Assembly (NCBI RefSeq): GCF_000332495.1
Contig: NZ_AOGW02000011.1
Span: forward strand, 148,501-212,500
From: Leptospira terpstrae serovar Hualin str. LT 11-33 = ATCC 700639
GTDB taxonomy: Bacteria; Spirochaetota; Leptospiria; Leptospirales; Leptospiraceae
Length of the DNA: 64,000 bases
Direction of reading: 5' to 3'
The notes under the pieces are model-generated. The model saw nothing but the letters and a program-made list of their open reading frames with translations, had not been told where the DNA came from and searched no databases. Positions 9,701-16,756 of the stretch are shown here, one piece after another. How positions within the stretch are numbered: the stretch's first letter is position 1; each line of letters begins with the position of its first letter. Both the position numbers and the translations under genes were made by a program.

Positions 9701-10299
9701 ACTATGATCTTTACATCTGGATTGTTTTTTTTGTGAGCTTCGATTCTACGAAATAATATGGGGTGACACCATGCTGGATTGGCACCTGCGATTAGAAAAC
9801 AATCGGCAAGTTCAATGTCTTCATAAGCAATCGGTACACTGTCTTCCCCCAATGCCATTTTGTATCCCACAACCGCCGAACTCATACAAAGCCTTGAGTT
9901 TGTATCAATATTATTACTGCCGATAAAACCTTTGATGAGTTTGTTTATGATATAATATTCTTCTGTCAGGAGTTGGCCTGAGACATAGAATCCCACAGAG
10001 TCCGGTCCATAAGTTTGAATCAATTTTCTGAATTTGTCGGCAATTCCTGATAGGGCGATTTCCCAGCTAACTTTTGATAGCGGAAGATTCTTATCTTTCC
10101 TATGACTTGGATAGAGAATACGATCACTTCTATCCATGACAGTATAATGCAAATTCATTCCCTTAGAACACAATAGTCCCTTGTTCGCTGGATGGTCTTT
10201 GTCCCCTTCAATAGATATCTCTGTCGGGCCTAGTTTGTGGACAGTAACACCACAACCAACCCCGCAGTAGGAACAAGTCGATGCATAGGATTCTTGCAT
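6781..10299 (-). CDS. narB: Assimilatory nitrate reductase fused to NAD(P)H-dehydrogenase module
   Basis: 1172 residues. Residues 1-60 hold a [4Fe-4S] site (CSYCGVGC then LLCSKG; Cys 9, 12, 16 and 44). The bis-MGD catalytic region follows to about 690, with Cys 138 (SRLCMSS) as the likely molybdenum ligand, as in NasA/NapA enzymes. From about 700 a pyridine-nucleotide:disulphide-type FAD/NAD(P)H module begins (ILIIGGGNS, later ALIVGGGLLGLELA). A BFD-like [2Fe-2S] domain ends the chain (VCSCNSVGRG, GTGCGSCRPEV). The whole electron path from NAD(P)H to nitrate can thus lie on one chain, whereas many bacteria use a separate reductase subunit. The frame extends to a TTG at 10320, but that lies inside a sigma-54 promoter, so ATG 10299 was chosen. 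It is divergent from nirB. Confidence 0.92.
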   Translation of the reverse strand: MQESYASTCSYCGVGCGVTVHKLGPTEISIEGDKDHPANKGLLCSKGMNLHYTVMDRSDRILYPSHRKDKNLPLSKVSWEIALSGIADKFRKLIQTYGPDSVGFYVSGQLLTEEYYIINKLIKGFIGSNNIDTNSRLCMSSAVVGYKMALGEDSVPIAYEDIELADCFLIAGANPAWCHPILFRRIEAHKKNNPDVKIIVVDPRRTDTCEDADLHLQIHPGTDIYLFHAIAKVLIDNGWIDNEFIQSHTEGFEELKTLLLNFDLESAANTCGIPSDDIRLTANFIGHAKGFLSLWAMGLNQSVVGVNKNLALINLSLLTGKIGKPGSGPFSLTGQPNAMGGREVGGLSNLLPAHRDLSNANHREEVAKFWGVQTEVIQSKPGFTAVEMFENLRTGKMKAVWIICTNPTTSLPDARMVEQGLRAAELVVVQDISMNSSAIPYADYVLPAAGWAEKQGTMTNSDRRVTYLAKILDPPGEALADTLIIQKFAEKMGFGSSFDYNSEEDVFLEHCALTENTKIDISGLNYSILKEKRSVQWPYPHKDHGGTPRLFSDHIFYRANGKAKIFDISPEDTSEKTSEEYPFILTTGRIRDQWHTMTRTGKVQKLMEHKSEPYLEIHPEDATRIEIIDGGIAEVSNERGVVRVRAKITDTIKQGTVFLPMHWGKKNKNDESRANNLTSKSFDPFSKQPGFKISAVQVKPYAKEKEKILIIGGGNSTHAFIKNYKELAPEDEITVICKEENPLYNRILLPDFISGEKEFHELSSADSDEVVSWNINLYTSTSVTDILPEAKIVKDAFGNSHSYNKLILATGSSPQVPKSITPDMVGVFSLRAKTDADRIKGFFVPDSHALIVGGGLLGLELAAALKTLNVKVTVLVRTDRLMSKQLDSVACDILKDEILNRGIEVLFNSEISKVNGYGRITNVELKDGRKLHPDGIVYAMGTSPNLHLAKGLGFELGEGIKVNEFLQTSDPDIYAIGEVAEHASGVYGTVLAAEEQAKVAASHIFGYKYKTYSGSLHSNLLKIPGLELVSLRLPGVSFENLSDEYEEIVFLDRKRRRYKKCIVKGDKLVGAILIGDKAEFVEYKNLIASGIELGDKREKLLSGGTATKPPKGALVCSCNSVGRGNIEDEFKNGACNLESIMTTTGAGTGCGSCRPEVNKIIREMLTHSMEKA

Positions 10300-10314
10300 T
10301 TGCACACAAACAAT

Positions 10315-10332
10315 CAGCAATAACTATGCCAA
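10315..10332 (-). promoter_or_regulatory. Sigma-54 (-24/-12) promoter of the nitrate reductase gene
   Basis: On the minus strand TTGGCATAGTTATTGCT matches the sigma-54 consensus, with GG and GC 10 bases apart (GG at 10330-10329, GC at 10318-10317). The expected transcription start is near 10305, only about 6 bases before ATG 10299. A CAGCAAT/ATTGCTG inverted repeat (10315-10338) overlaps it. Confidence 0.7.
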
Positions 10333-10438
10333 TTGCTGAAATATTCACAAAAATGCTTATTACCATAGGGATTTGAATTCAATCTTCCCAAATGGATGCG
10401 AAGACTGGCAAAACCATGGAGAAAATATTTGGGAAAAA

Positions 10439-10455
10439 TGCACATAAAACGTACA
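10439..10455. promoter_or_regulatory. NtrC-like enhancer dyad
   Basis: TGCAC-N7-GTACA differs by one base from the classical NtrC dyad TGCAC-N7-GTGCA. It lies between the two divergent sigma-54-type promoters, about 134 bases from the predicted start of the nitrate reductase transcript and about 220 from that of nirB, a usual enhancer distance. A 6-3-6 palindrome (ACATAA-TCG-TTATGT, 10453-10467) overlaps its right end. The remainder of the 434-base intergenic stretch shows no further recognisable element. Confidence 0.5.
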
Positions 10456-10647
10456 TAATCGTTATGTTCTAGCAGAAAGGATTAAAAAAACCTCAAATAG
10501 AAAGTGGCTTACTCCAGTAACTCACTTACCAAAGAAAGATAGTTTCCCTTCTCTTGTAGTGAATTTTATCTTTTTTTCCAAAAGACTCTCTCAATTCCCT
10601 AAGGAATCGCCTGTACTAGTAGCATTTTTAATCTAGCTGCCTCAGTT

Positions 10648-10663
10648 AGGTACACTTCGTGCA
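10648..10663 (+). promoter_or_regulatory. Sigma-54-type promoter of nirB
   Basis: AGGTACACTTCGTGCA has GG (10649-10650) and GC (10661-10662) exactly 10 bases apart. It matches the consensus less well than the nitrate reductase promoter. The predicted start near 10674 leaves a 60-base leader. That leader contains a small GGAAC/GTTCC stem (10679-10698) before the nirB start. Confidence 0.55.
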
Positions 10664-10733
10664 TATTGTAGGAAGATTGGAACTGTTCTAGCGGTTCCAT
10701 CGGAAAACTTTTGGGTCCGGGTAGGGTAACAAA

Positions 10734-13253
10734 ATGATCAAGCGAAAGTTAATCGTCATAGGAAACGGGATGGTTGGCCATAGATTCTGCGAAAAATTAG
10801 TGGAGTTCGGTGGCACAGACAAATTTGAGATCACGGTCCTTGGGGAAGAACCAAGGCGAGCCTATGACAGAGTCCATCTATCTGAATATTTTGCCGATAA
10901 GTCCGCTGATTCCTTATACTTATGTACTCCCGATTGGTATAGATCCAATGGAATTAAATTATTATTATCAGAACCTGCGACCTCTATTGATACCATCAAA
11001 CGAAAGTTAGTTACTAGTTTAGGCACAGAACTTGATTTCGATGAACTGATTTTTGCGACTGGTTCCTCTCCATTTGTTCCTCCACTCGAAGGATTAGACA
11101 AAGAAGGAGTTTTTGTTTATCGAACCATTGAAGACCTAGAACAAACTATGGAATACAGCAAAAAAGTAAAAAAGGCAGCTGTGCTCGGTGGTGGACTTTT
11201 AGGATTAGAAGCTGCGAAAGCACTAGTAGACTTAGGAAAAGAAACTCATGTTGTTGAGTTTGCTCCAAGGCTAATGCCAAGGCAGTTGGATGATGGTGGT
11301 GCTGCCATTTTAAAATCCAAAATTGAAGAAATTGGTGTTGAAATTCATTTAAACAAACAAACAGAAAAAGTTTTAGGTAACGAAAAAATCGAAGGTTTTG
11401 AATTCAAAGATGGCGGTAACCTTCAGTTTGATATGTTGATTGTTTCTGCAGGGATACGCCCAAGAGACGAACTTGCAAAAGAAGCTGGGATTGCCGTTGG
11501 CGAACGCGGCGGTATCATTGTAGATGATGGGATGGGAACCAATGTGTATGGAATTTATGCCATCGGGGAAGTAGCATTACATAGAAATTTTATCTATGGA
11601 CTTGTGGCTCCAGGTTACGAGATGGCAGAAACCCTTGCTTTTAATTTATGTAGTCCTGGTAGCAAACCAAAAGTATATATCGGATCCGACTTATCCACAA
11701 AACTAAAGTTAATTGGTGTAGAAGTGGCTTCTTTTGGAGATGCTCTCGGTCAATCAGAACACATTCCCATTGTTTTTAAAAACCCAAGGAGTGGTGTTTA
11801 TAAAAAACTAGTCATCTCTCCTGACGGCAAATATCTATTAGGTGGAATTCTTGTAGGAGATGCCAAAGCCTATGGAAACCTTCTCTCCTTCTATTTAAAC
11901 AAAATGGAACTTCCAGAAGAACCAGAAACTTTAATTGTTGGGTCTGTTTCTGCAGAAAACCTTTTTGGTGCTGATGCTCTTCCTGATGAAGCTAAGATCT
12001 GCTCGTGTAACAATGTTTCTAAAGGAAATATCCTCACTGCCATACGCGAAAAAGAATGTTATGACATCACCAGTTTAAAAAATTGTTCGAAAGCAGGTAG
12101 TGGTTGTGGTGGATGTTTGCCACAAGTAAACTCCATTCTCAAAGCAGAATTAAAAGTCCAAGGAAAGGTAGTTACAGAACATCTCTGTGAACATTTTAAG
12201 TTTTCTAGAAAAGAACTGTTCCAAGTCATCAAAGTCAAAGCACTCAAAAGTTTTCCTGACGTAATCAAAGAAGTGGGTCGTGGGAACGGATGTGAAGTTT
12301 GTAAACCAGCAGTTGCATCCATTCTTGCCAGTGTATGGAATGAACCCATTCTCAAACACAGAGAGATCCAAGATACCAACGACAAATACCTTGCCAATAT
12401 CCAAAGAGGAGGAACCTACTCTGTCGTTCCAAGAATCCCTGGTGGAGAAATCACTCCCGAAAAGCTCATTGCGATTGGGGATGTTGCCAAAAAATACAAT
12501 CTCTATTGTAAAATCACTGGTGGCCAACGTATCGACTTGTTAGGTGCAAGAATCGATCAACTCCCAGCTATTTGGAAGGATTTGATTGAGTTTGGTTTTG
12601 AAAGTGGACATGCTTATGGAAAGTCCATGCGAACTGTAAAAAGTTGTGTAGGGTCTACATGGTGTCGGTTTGGAGTCCAAGACAGTACTTCTTTTGCGAT
12701 CAAATTAGAAGAAAGATACAAAGGAATTCGTGCTCCTCATAAATTAAAGTGCGGAGTGTCCGGTTGTATTCGGGAATGTGCGGAAGCTCGCGGAAAAGAT
12801 TTTGGTATCATTGCTACAGAAAGAGGATGGAACCTCTATATCGGTGGAAACGGCGGAGTGAATCCAAAACATGCAATTCTTTTTGCTGAAGATCTTGATG
12901 AAGATACCTGTGTTAAGTATATCGACCGTTACATGATGTTTTACATTAGAACAGCGGACAAACTGATGAGAACTTCTACTTGGTTAGAACAACTCGAAGG
13001 TGGAATTGATTACTTAAAAGATGTGGTCATCAACGACAGATTGGGAATCAACTCTCAACTGGATGAAGAAATGAATGCCCTCGTAAACACTTATCTCTGT
13101 GAGTGGAAAGATGTTGTCGAAGATACTGAAAAACAAAAGAAATTTAGACATTTTGTCAATAGTTCAGAAACAGATCCAAATATCAAATTCATCGAAGAAC
13201 GTGGTCAGATCCGCCCAGTGGATTGGGTAGAAAAAGACTTAGTCAATTCATAA
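10734..13253 (+). CDS. nirB: Nitrite reductase [NAD(P)H], large subunit
   Basis: 839 residues, the usual NirB size. Reduces nitrite to ammonium with six electrons from NAD(P)H, in the cytoplasm. Domains in order: FAD site (LIVIGNGMVG, about 5-15), NAD(P)H site (AVLGGGLLGLEAA, about 147-160), BFD-like [2Fe-2S] region (ICSCNNVSKG; SGCGGCLPQV, about 421-475), a second BFD-like repeat with fewer Cys (GNGCEVCKPAV), then the ferredoxin-like half and the sirohaem/[4Fe-4S] domain. The last has the typical cysteines SCVGSTWC and CGVSGCIRECAEA. It starts at ATG 10734 after a purine-rich GGTAGGG. nirD follows 14 bases later. The fused nitrate reductase lies divergently upstream. Confidence 0.96.
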   Translation: MIKRKLIVIGNGMVGHRFCEKLVEFGGTDKFEITVLGEEPRRAYDRVHLSEYFADKSADSLYLCTPDWYRSNGIKLLLSEPATSIDTIKRKLVTSLGTELDFDELIFATGSSPFVPPLEGLDKEGVFVYRTIEDLEQTMEYSKKVKKAAVLGGGLLGLEAAKALVDLGKETHVVEFAPRLMPRQLDDGGAAILKSKIEEIGVEIHLNKQTEKVLGNEKIEGFEFKDGGNLQFDMLIVSAGIRPRDELAKEAGIAVGERGGIIVDDGMGTNVYGIYAIGEVALHRNFIYGLVAPGYEMAETLAFNLCSPGSKPKVYIGSDLSTKLKLIGVEVASFGDALGQSEHIPIVFKNPRSGVYKKLVISPDGKYLLGGILVGDAKAYGNLLSFYLNKMELPEEPETLIVGSVSAENLFGADALPDEAKICSCNNVSKGNILTAIREKECYDITSLKNCSKAGSGCGGCLPQVNSILKAELKVQGKVVTEHLCEHFKFSRKELFQVIKVKALKSFPDVIKEVGRGNGCEVCKPAVASILASVWNEPILKHREIQDTNDKYLANIQRGGTYSVVPRIPGGEITPEKLIAIGDVAKKYNLYCKITGGQRIDLLGARIDQLPAIWKDLIEFGFESGHAYGKSMRTVKSCVGSTWCRFGVQDSTSFAIKLEERYKGIRAPHKLKCGVSGCIRECAEARGKDFGIIATERGWNLYIGGNGGVNPKHAILFAEDLDEDTCVKYIDRYMMFYIRTADKLMRTSTWLEQLEGGIDYLKDVVINDRLGINSQLDEEMNALVNTYLCEWKDVVEDTEKQKKFRHFVNSSETDPNIKFIEERGQIRPVDWVEKDLVNS

Positions 13254-13267
13254 ACAGGAGAATCAAA

Positions 13268-13639
13268 ATGTCAGTAGATACAAAAAATAAAGAAAGATTA
13301 TTCATAGGTCCAGTTTCTGAATTTGAAAAAGAAGGTGGAGTCACAGCAAAAGTAGGAGAAAAACAAATTGCAATCTTCTACTTTGAATCAAGAAACGAAT
13401 GGTATGCCTGTGACAATGCCTGCCCCCACACAGGAGATATGGTTTTGTCTCGTGGGTTTTTAGGAGATACCAATGGAGAACCGAAAGTAGTTTGCCCATT
13501 GCATAAAAGAAATTATTCACTGACAAGTGGTGATTGCCTCAGTGGGGAAAATTACAAAGTGAATCTCTACCCTGTGATTGTGGAAAATGGGTCAGTCTAT
13601 TTGGAAGTGGATCCCTCCATTACAGTTAACCACGGTTAA
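13268..13639 (+). CDS. nirD: Nitrite reductase [NAD(P)H], small subunit (Rieske-type)
   Basis: 123 residues. A Rieske-fold protein with CPHTGD and CPLHKRNY, providing the Cys-x-His and Cys-x-x-His pairs. NirD proteins often lack the cluster ligands, so a true Rieske cluster is plausible here. It partners NirB. ATG 13268 follows an AGGAG site 8 bases upstream. The frame is open further upstream inside nirB, but those residues have no homology, so the internal ATG was chosen. Confidence 0.93.
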   Translation: MSVDTKNKERLFIGPVSEFEKEGGVTAKVGEKQIAIFYFESRNEWYACDNACPHTGDMVLSRGFLGDTNGEPKVVCPLHKRNYSLTSGDCLSGENYKVNLYPVIVENGSVYLEVDPSITVNHG

Positions 13640-13650
13640 TCGCTATTATT

Positions 13651-14439
13651 ATGGATTCGCAAAGTAAACATACAAACAAGGGCAATGTGTATTTGGTGGG
13701 AGCAGGTCCTGGTGATCCGGAACTTTTAACTGTCAAAGCACTGAAGACACTACGAAAAGCTGACGTTGTCTTCTATGATGATTTGGTTTCTCCAAGGATT
13801 CTTGGTGTATGTCGAAAAAAAATCCAAATGGTTTATGTTGGGAAAAGGTTGGGTGTTCATAGTTGTTTACAAGATGAAATTAATTCAAAACTCATCCAAG
13901 CAGCAAACGAATTCCAAACGGTTGTTAGACTAAAAGGAGGGGATCCCTCTATCTTTGGTCGCGTGGGAGAAGAGTTTGCAGCTTTGTTAGCGGAAGGAAT
14001 CCAGTGTGAGATTGTGGCAGGCATCACTACTGCATCAGGTGTTGCCTCTTCTTTAGGTTTTCCATTGACTCATAGAGACTATGCAAGGGAGATCCTTTTC
14101 CTATCAGGTCACAAAAAGGATGGGGCCAACTCCGAAGGTTTTAAAAACCTTAACTGTGTTGGAAAAACTATCGTCGTTTATATGGGACTGAATTCAATTG
14201 GCCTGATTGTTTCTGAACTCTTGGATGCAGGAAATGCAAAAGAGACAAATATTGCAGTCATTCAAAATGCAACTTTAGACACAGAACGTGTCTTCACTGG
14301 AAATTTAAATACCATCCAATCCATCATAGAAGAAAACGAGGTTAAGTCCCCTGCCATTCTTGTGATTGGTGAGATTGTTCGATTCTATCGTGAGATGGAA
14401 AATTTGAAAAATGACTATTCTTCCATTCTAACACCCTGA
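13651..14439 (+). CDS. cobA: Uroporphyrinogen-III C-methyltransferase
   Basis: 262 residues of the SAM-dependent tetrapyrrole methylase fold. Family motifs are VYLVGAGPGDPELLTVKA near the N-terminus, DVVFYDDLVSPRIL, VVRLKGGDPSIFGRVGEE (about 90-107) and the VAGITTASGVAS loop. It makes precorrin-2, the precursor of sirohaem, the NirB prosthetic group, which explains its place 12 bases after nirD. The dehydrogenase/ferrochelatase needed to finish sirohaem is not in the window, and this protein lacks such a domain. No strong ribosome site is visible, so it may be translated by coupling. Confidence 0.93.
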   Translation: MDSQSKHTNKGNVYLVGAGPGDPELLTVKALKTLRKADVVFYDDLVSPRILGVCRKKIQMVYVGKRLGVHSCLQDEINSKLIQAANEFQTVVRLKGGDPSIFGRVGEEFAALLAEGIQCEIVAGITTASGVASSLGFPLTHRDYAREILFLSGHKKDGANSEGFKNLNCVGKTIVVYMGLNSIGLIVSELLDAGNAKETNIAVIQNATLDTERVFTGNLNTIQSIIEENEVKSPAILVIGEIVRFYREMENLKNDYSSILTP

Positions 14440-14451
14440 TAAGGGTTAGGA

Positions 14452-15366
14452 ATGAATGATATTACAGGCAAACGAACCACCCTTCGGTATGCAGAAGCAG
14501 AAGGCTATGTGTATTGTAAGGCGGAAACGATCCAACGAGTTAAGGCAAATGATCTTCCCAAAGGGGATCTCTTTGGTGTTGCGAAAGCTGCAGCTCTACT
14601 AGGTTCTAAAAAAACATCAGAACTCATTCCTCATTGCCATCCGGTTCCCATTGATTCTTTTTTAATCAAATTTGAAATCTTAGAAGAAAAAAATGCCATC
14701 CGCATCCAAACGGAAGCCAAGTCCATAGGCAAAACAGGAATTGAAATGGAAGCACTCACTGGCGTTACAGTAGCGGCTCTTGTAATTTATGATCTCCTAA
14801 AGCCCATTGACAAAGAGATAGAAATCTCTTCTGTCCGACTGTTAGAAAAAAAGGGAGGGAAAACCGATTCGCAAATCGCAAAATTTGCAGCAGGCTCCAA
14901 TGCAAAAATCTTAGTTTGTTCTGATTCATGTTTTTCAGGAAAAAAAGAAGATGGATCGGGCAAGGTCATCTCAGAACTTCTTAGCCAAGAAGGAGTGGAA
15001 GTTTTAGAAATTAAAATTGTTCCTGATGAACCTACTGAAATTCAAAAAACCATCACATTATGGACAGCGGAAAAAATTGATCTGATTGTTACCACAGGGG
15101 GAACAGGACTTGGTCCAAGAGACAACACAACCGACACCATAAAACAAATGTTAGAGCAGGATTTACCGGGAGTGGCCGAGGTAATGCGTTCCTTTGGACA
15201 AGATAGAACTCCTTTTGCGATGTTGTCTCGTTCTCTTGCTGGTCGGATCGGGAAGTCTCTGGTCGTTTCTGTTCCCGGAAGTAGCAATGGAGCAAAAGAA
15301 AGTATGACAGCCATTTTACCTGCAATCTTCCATGCCAAAAAAATGATGCGAGGGGAAGGACATTGA
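14452..15366 (+). CDS. moaCB: MoaC-MoaB fusion, molybdenum cofactor synthesis
   Basis: 304 residues made of two enzymes. Residues 1-140 are MoaC (cyclic pyranopterin monophosphate synthase), with the LIPHCHPVPID active-site block and GKTGIEMEALTGV. Residues 148-304 are a MoaB/Mog-type molybdopterin adenylyltransferase, with ILVCSDSCFSG, IVTTGGTGLGPRDNTTD and VVSVPGSSNGAKESM. They act before and after ring sulphuration respectively, so the fusion joins non-consecutive steps. moaCB fusions are known in other bacteria. A GGGTTAGGA stretch precedes the ATG. The stop TGA overlaps the TTG start of moeA. Confidence 0.93.
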   Translation: MNDITGKRTTLRYAEAEGYVYCKAETIQRVKANDLPKGDLFGVAKAAALLGSKKTSELIPHCHPVPIDSFLIKFEILEEKNAIRIQTEAKSIGKTGIEMEALTGVTVAALVIYDLLKPIDKEIEISSVRLLEKKGGKTDSQIAKFAAGSNAKILVCSDSCFSGKKEDGSGKVISELLSQEGVEVLEIKIVPDEPTEIQKTITLWTAEKIDLIVTTGGTGLGPRDNTTDTIKQMLEQDLPGVAEVMRSFGQDRTPFAMLSRSLAGRIGKSLVVSVPGSSNGAKESMTAILPAIFHAKKMMRGEGH

Positions 15367-16553
15367 TTTCTTACGCAGAGGCTCTAGAAAAAATTCTTTC
15401 CGAAGTTCGAAATTATCCGAGTGAACTAATTCCCTTAAGCCAATCCTTGGGCCGAGTCCTTAGCGAGGAAGTGTCTGCCGATCGGGACTATCCACCGTTT
15501 CATCGTTCGGCGATGGATGGTTTTGCAATCGCTTCAAAAGATTACAAAGATGGACAAGTTTATCCTTACCATAGGGAACTTCCCGCAGGAATGAGTTTGG
15601 ATTTAGAACCAAAGGAAAAGGCCATTCGAATCATGACGGGAGCCCCTGTTCCTCTTGGTTTCGATCTTGTGATCAAAATCGAGGATGCGTATCTAACGGA
15701 GACAGATGGTCAAAAACAAGTTACCTTTAACCTAAAAGATGCCAAACCTTGGCAAAACATCGCAAAACAAGGAGAAGATGTAAAAAAAAACCAAATTGTA
15801 TTAACAAAGGGAATCCAAATTGGTACTTCCGAGTTTTCTCTTTTGGCAAGTCTTGGCAAGGAAACTGTTTCCGTCATTCAATCACCTAAAGTTCATATCA
15901 TCTCCACAGGCAATGAAGTGATACCAATACACAGCTCCCCTCTTCCCTACCAAATCAGAGATTCCAATTCCTATACCATAACTTCCATTCTATCGAAATA
16001 CAAAATTCAACCTGAATCTGTAACCCACGTTCCTGATTTAGAAAAGGAAATTACAGAACAAATTCAAAAAGGGTTAGATGCAGATATTTTAATTCTTTCT
16101 GGAGGAGTTTCCATGGGTAGTTTGGATCTAGTACCTTCCATTTTACAAAGATTAGGTGTTGATCTCATTTTTCATAAGACGGCCATCAAACCAGGAAAAC
16201 CCATTTGGTTTGGAAAAAGAAAAAACACCATTGTCTTTGGAATGCCTGGAAATCCTTTTAGTGTCCAAACCTGTTCTCGTATTTTTCTCGAACCATTTCT
16301 TAGAAAGTCATACGGCCAAAGTCAAATTCCGTCTTATAAACTACCTTATTCGACCACCAAACAAAAGAAAGGCTCCCTTACCGAATTTTTTCCTGTCCGA
16401 TTAGAAACAACGGACAAAACCTATCTCGCGCCGCTTGCATTCAATGGAAGTGGTGATGTAAGAGCCGGTCTTTTCTCCGACGGACTTGCGATCATTCCGA
16501 GCCAACTCTCCCAAATCCAAAAGGAAGATATCCTAGAATTTTTACCTTGGTGA
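15363..16553 (+). CDS. moeA: Molybdopterin molybdenumtransferase
   Basis: 396 residues, a normal MoeA length. Inserts molybdate into adenylylated molybdopterin. Motifs: DYPPFHRSAMDGFA (about 40-53), MTGAPVPLGFD, the MoCF-type core ILSGGVSMGSLD (about 240) and VFGMPGNPFS (about 290), with the C-terminal barrel following. The start is TTG at 15363, overlapping the moaCB stop (TTGA), so translational coupling is likely. About 200 bases with sigma-54-type signals separate it from the transporter gene downstream. Confidence 0.93.
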   Translation: MISYAEALEKILSEVRNYPSELIPLSQSLGRVLSEEVSADRDYPPFHRSAMDGFAIASKDYKDGQVYPYHRELPAGMSLDLEPKEKAIRIMTGAPVPLGFDLVIKIEDAYLTETDGQKQVTFNLKDAKPWQNIAKQGEDVKKNQIVLTKGIQIGTSEFSLLASLGKETVSVIQSPKVHIISTGNEVIPIHSSPLPYQIRDSNSYTITSILSKYKIQPESVTHVPDLEKEITEQIQKGLDADILILSGGVSMGSLDLVPSILQRLGVDLIFHKTAIKPGKPIWFGKRKNTIVFGMPGNPFSVQTCSRIFLEPFLRKSYGQSQIPSYKLPYSTTKQKKGSLTEFFPVRLETTDKTYLAPLAFNGSGDVRAGLFSDGLAIIPSQLSQIQKEDILEFLPW

Positions 16554-16623
16554 TCTAGAACCTCAACATTTCTGTACAAATGGTACGCAGTTTATACGGT
16601 TTTTGGTCAAAAAATTGTCCTTT

Positions 16624-16641
16624 TGTAGTACATATTCTACA
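16624..16641. promoter_or_regulatory. Inverted repeat upstream of the nitrate transporter promoter
   Basis: TGTAG-N8-CTACA, perfect 5-base arms, about 70 bases upstream of the sigma-54-type -24 element. A GTAC-N5-GTAC element lies at 16574-16586. Either could be an activator site; no consensus identifies the protein. Confidence 0.35.
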
Positions 16642-16710
16642 TAAGGGAAAACCATAAGCGTAAAGTTCAGTTTTAAGGCGTTTTAACCCATTTTAAGTCA
16701 ATTCGTGCTC

Positions 16711-16726
16711 TGGTACGCTTTTTGCA
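16711..16726 (+). promoter_or_regulatory. Sigma-54 (-24/-12) promoter of the transporter gene
   Basis: TGGTACGCTTTTTGCA: GG at 16712-16713 and GC at 16724-16725, 10 bases apart, with TGGTACG and TTGCA close to consensus. The predicted start near 16737 gives a 20-base leader that contains the AGGAG ribosome site (16742-16746) ahead of the GTG start. Confidence 0.7.
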
Positions 16727-16756
16727 CTGTTTATCAGCAATAGGAGTACACAACCC

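Noticed and set aside
10300..10320. TTG at 10320 as the start of nitrate reductase
   Set aside because: It lies within the predicted -12 region of the sigma-54 promoter and adds residues with no family match; ATG 10299 is closer to the first iron-sulphur cysteines.
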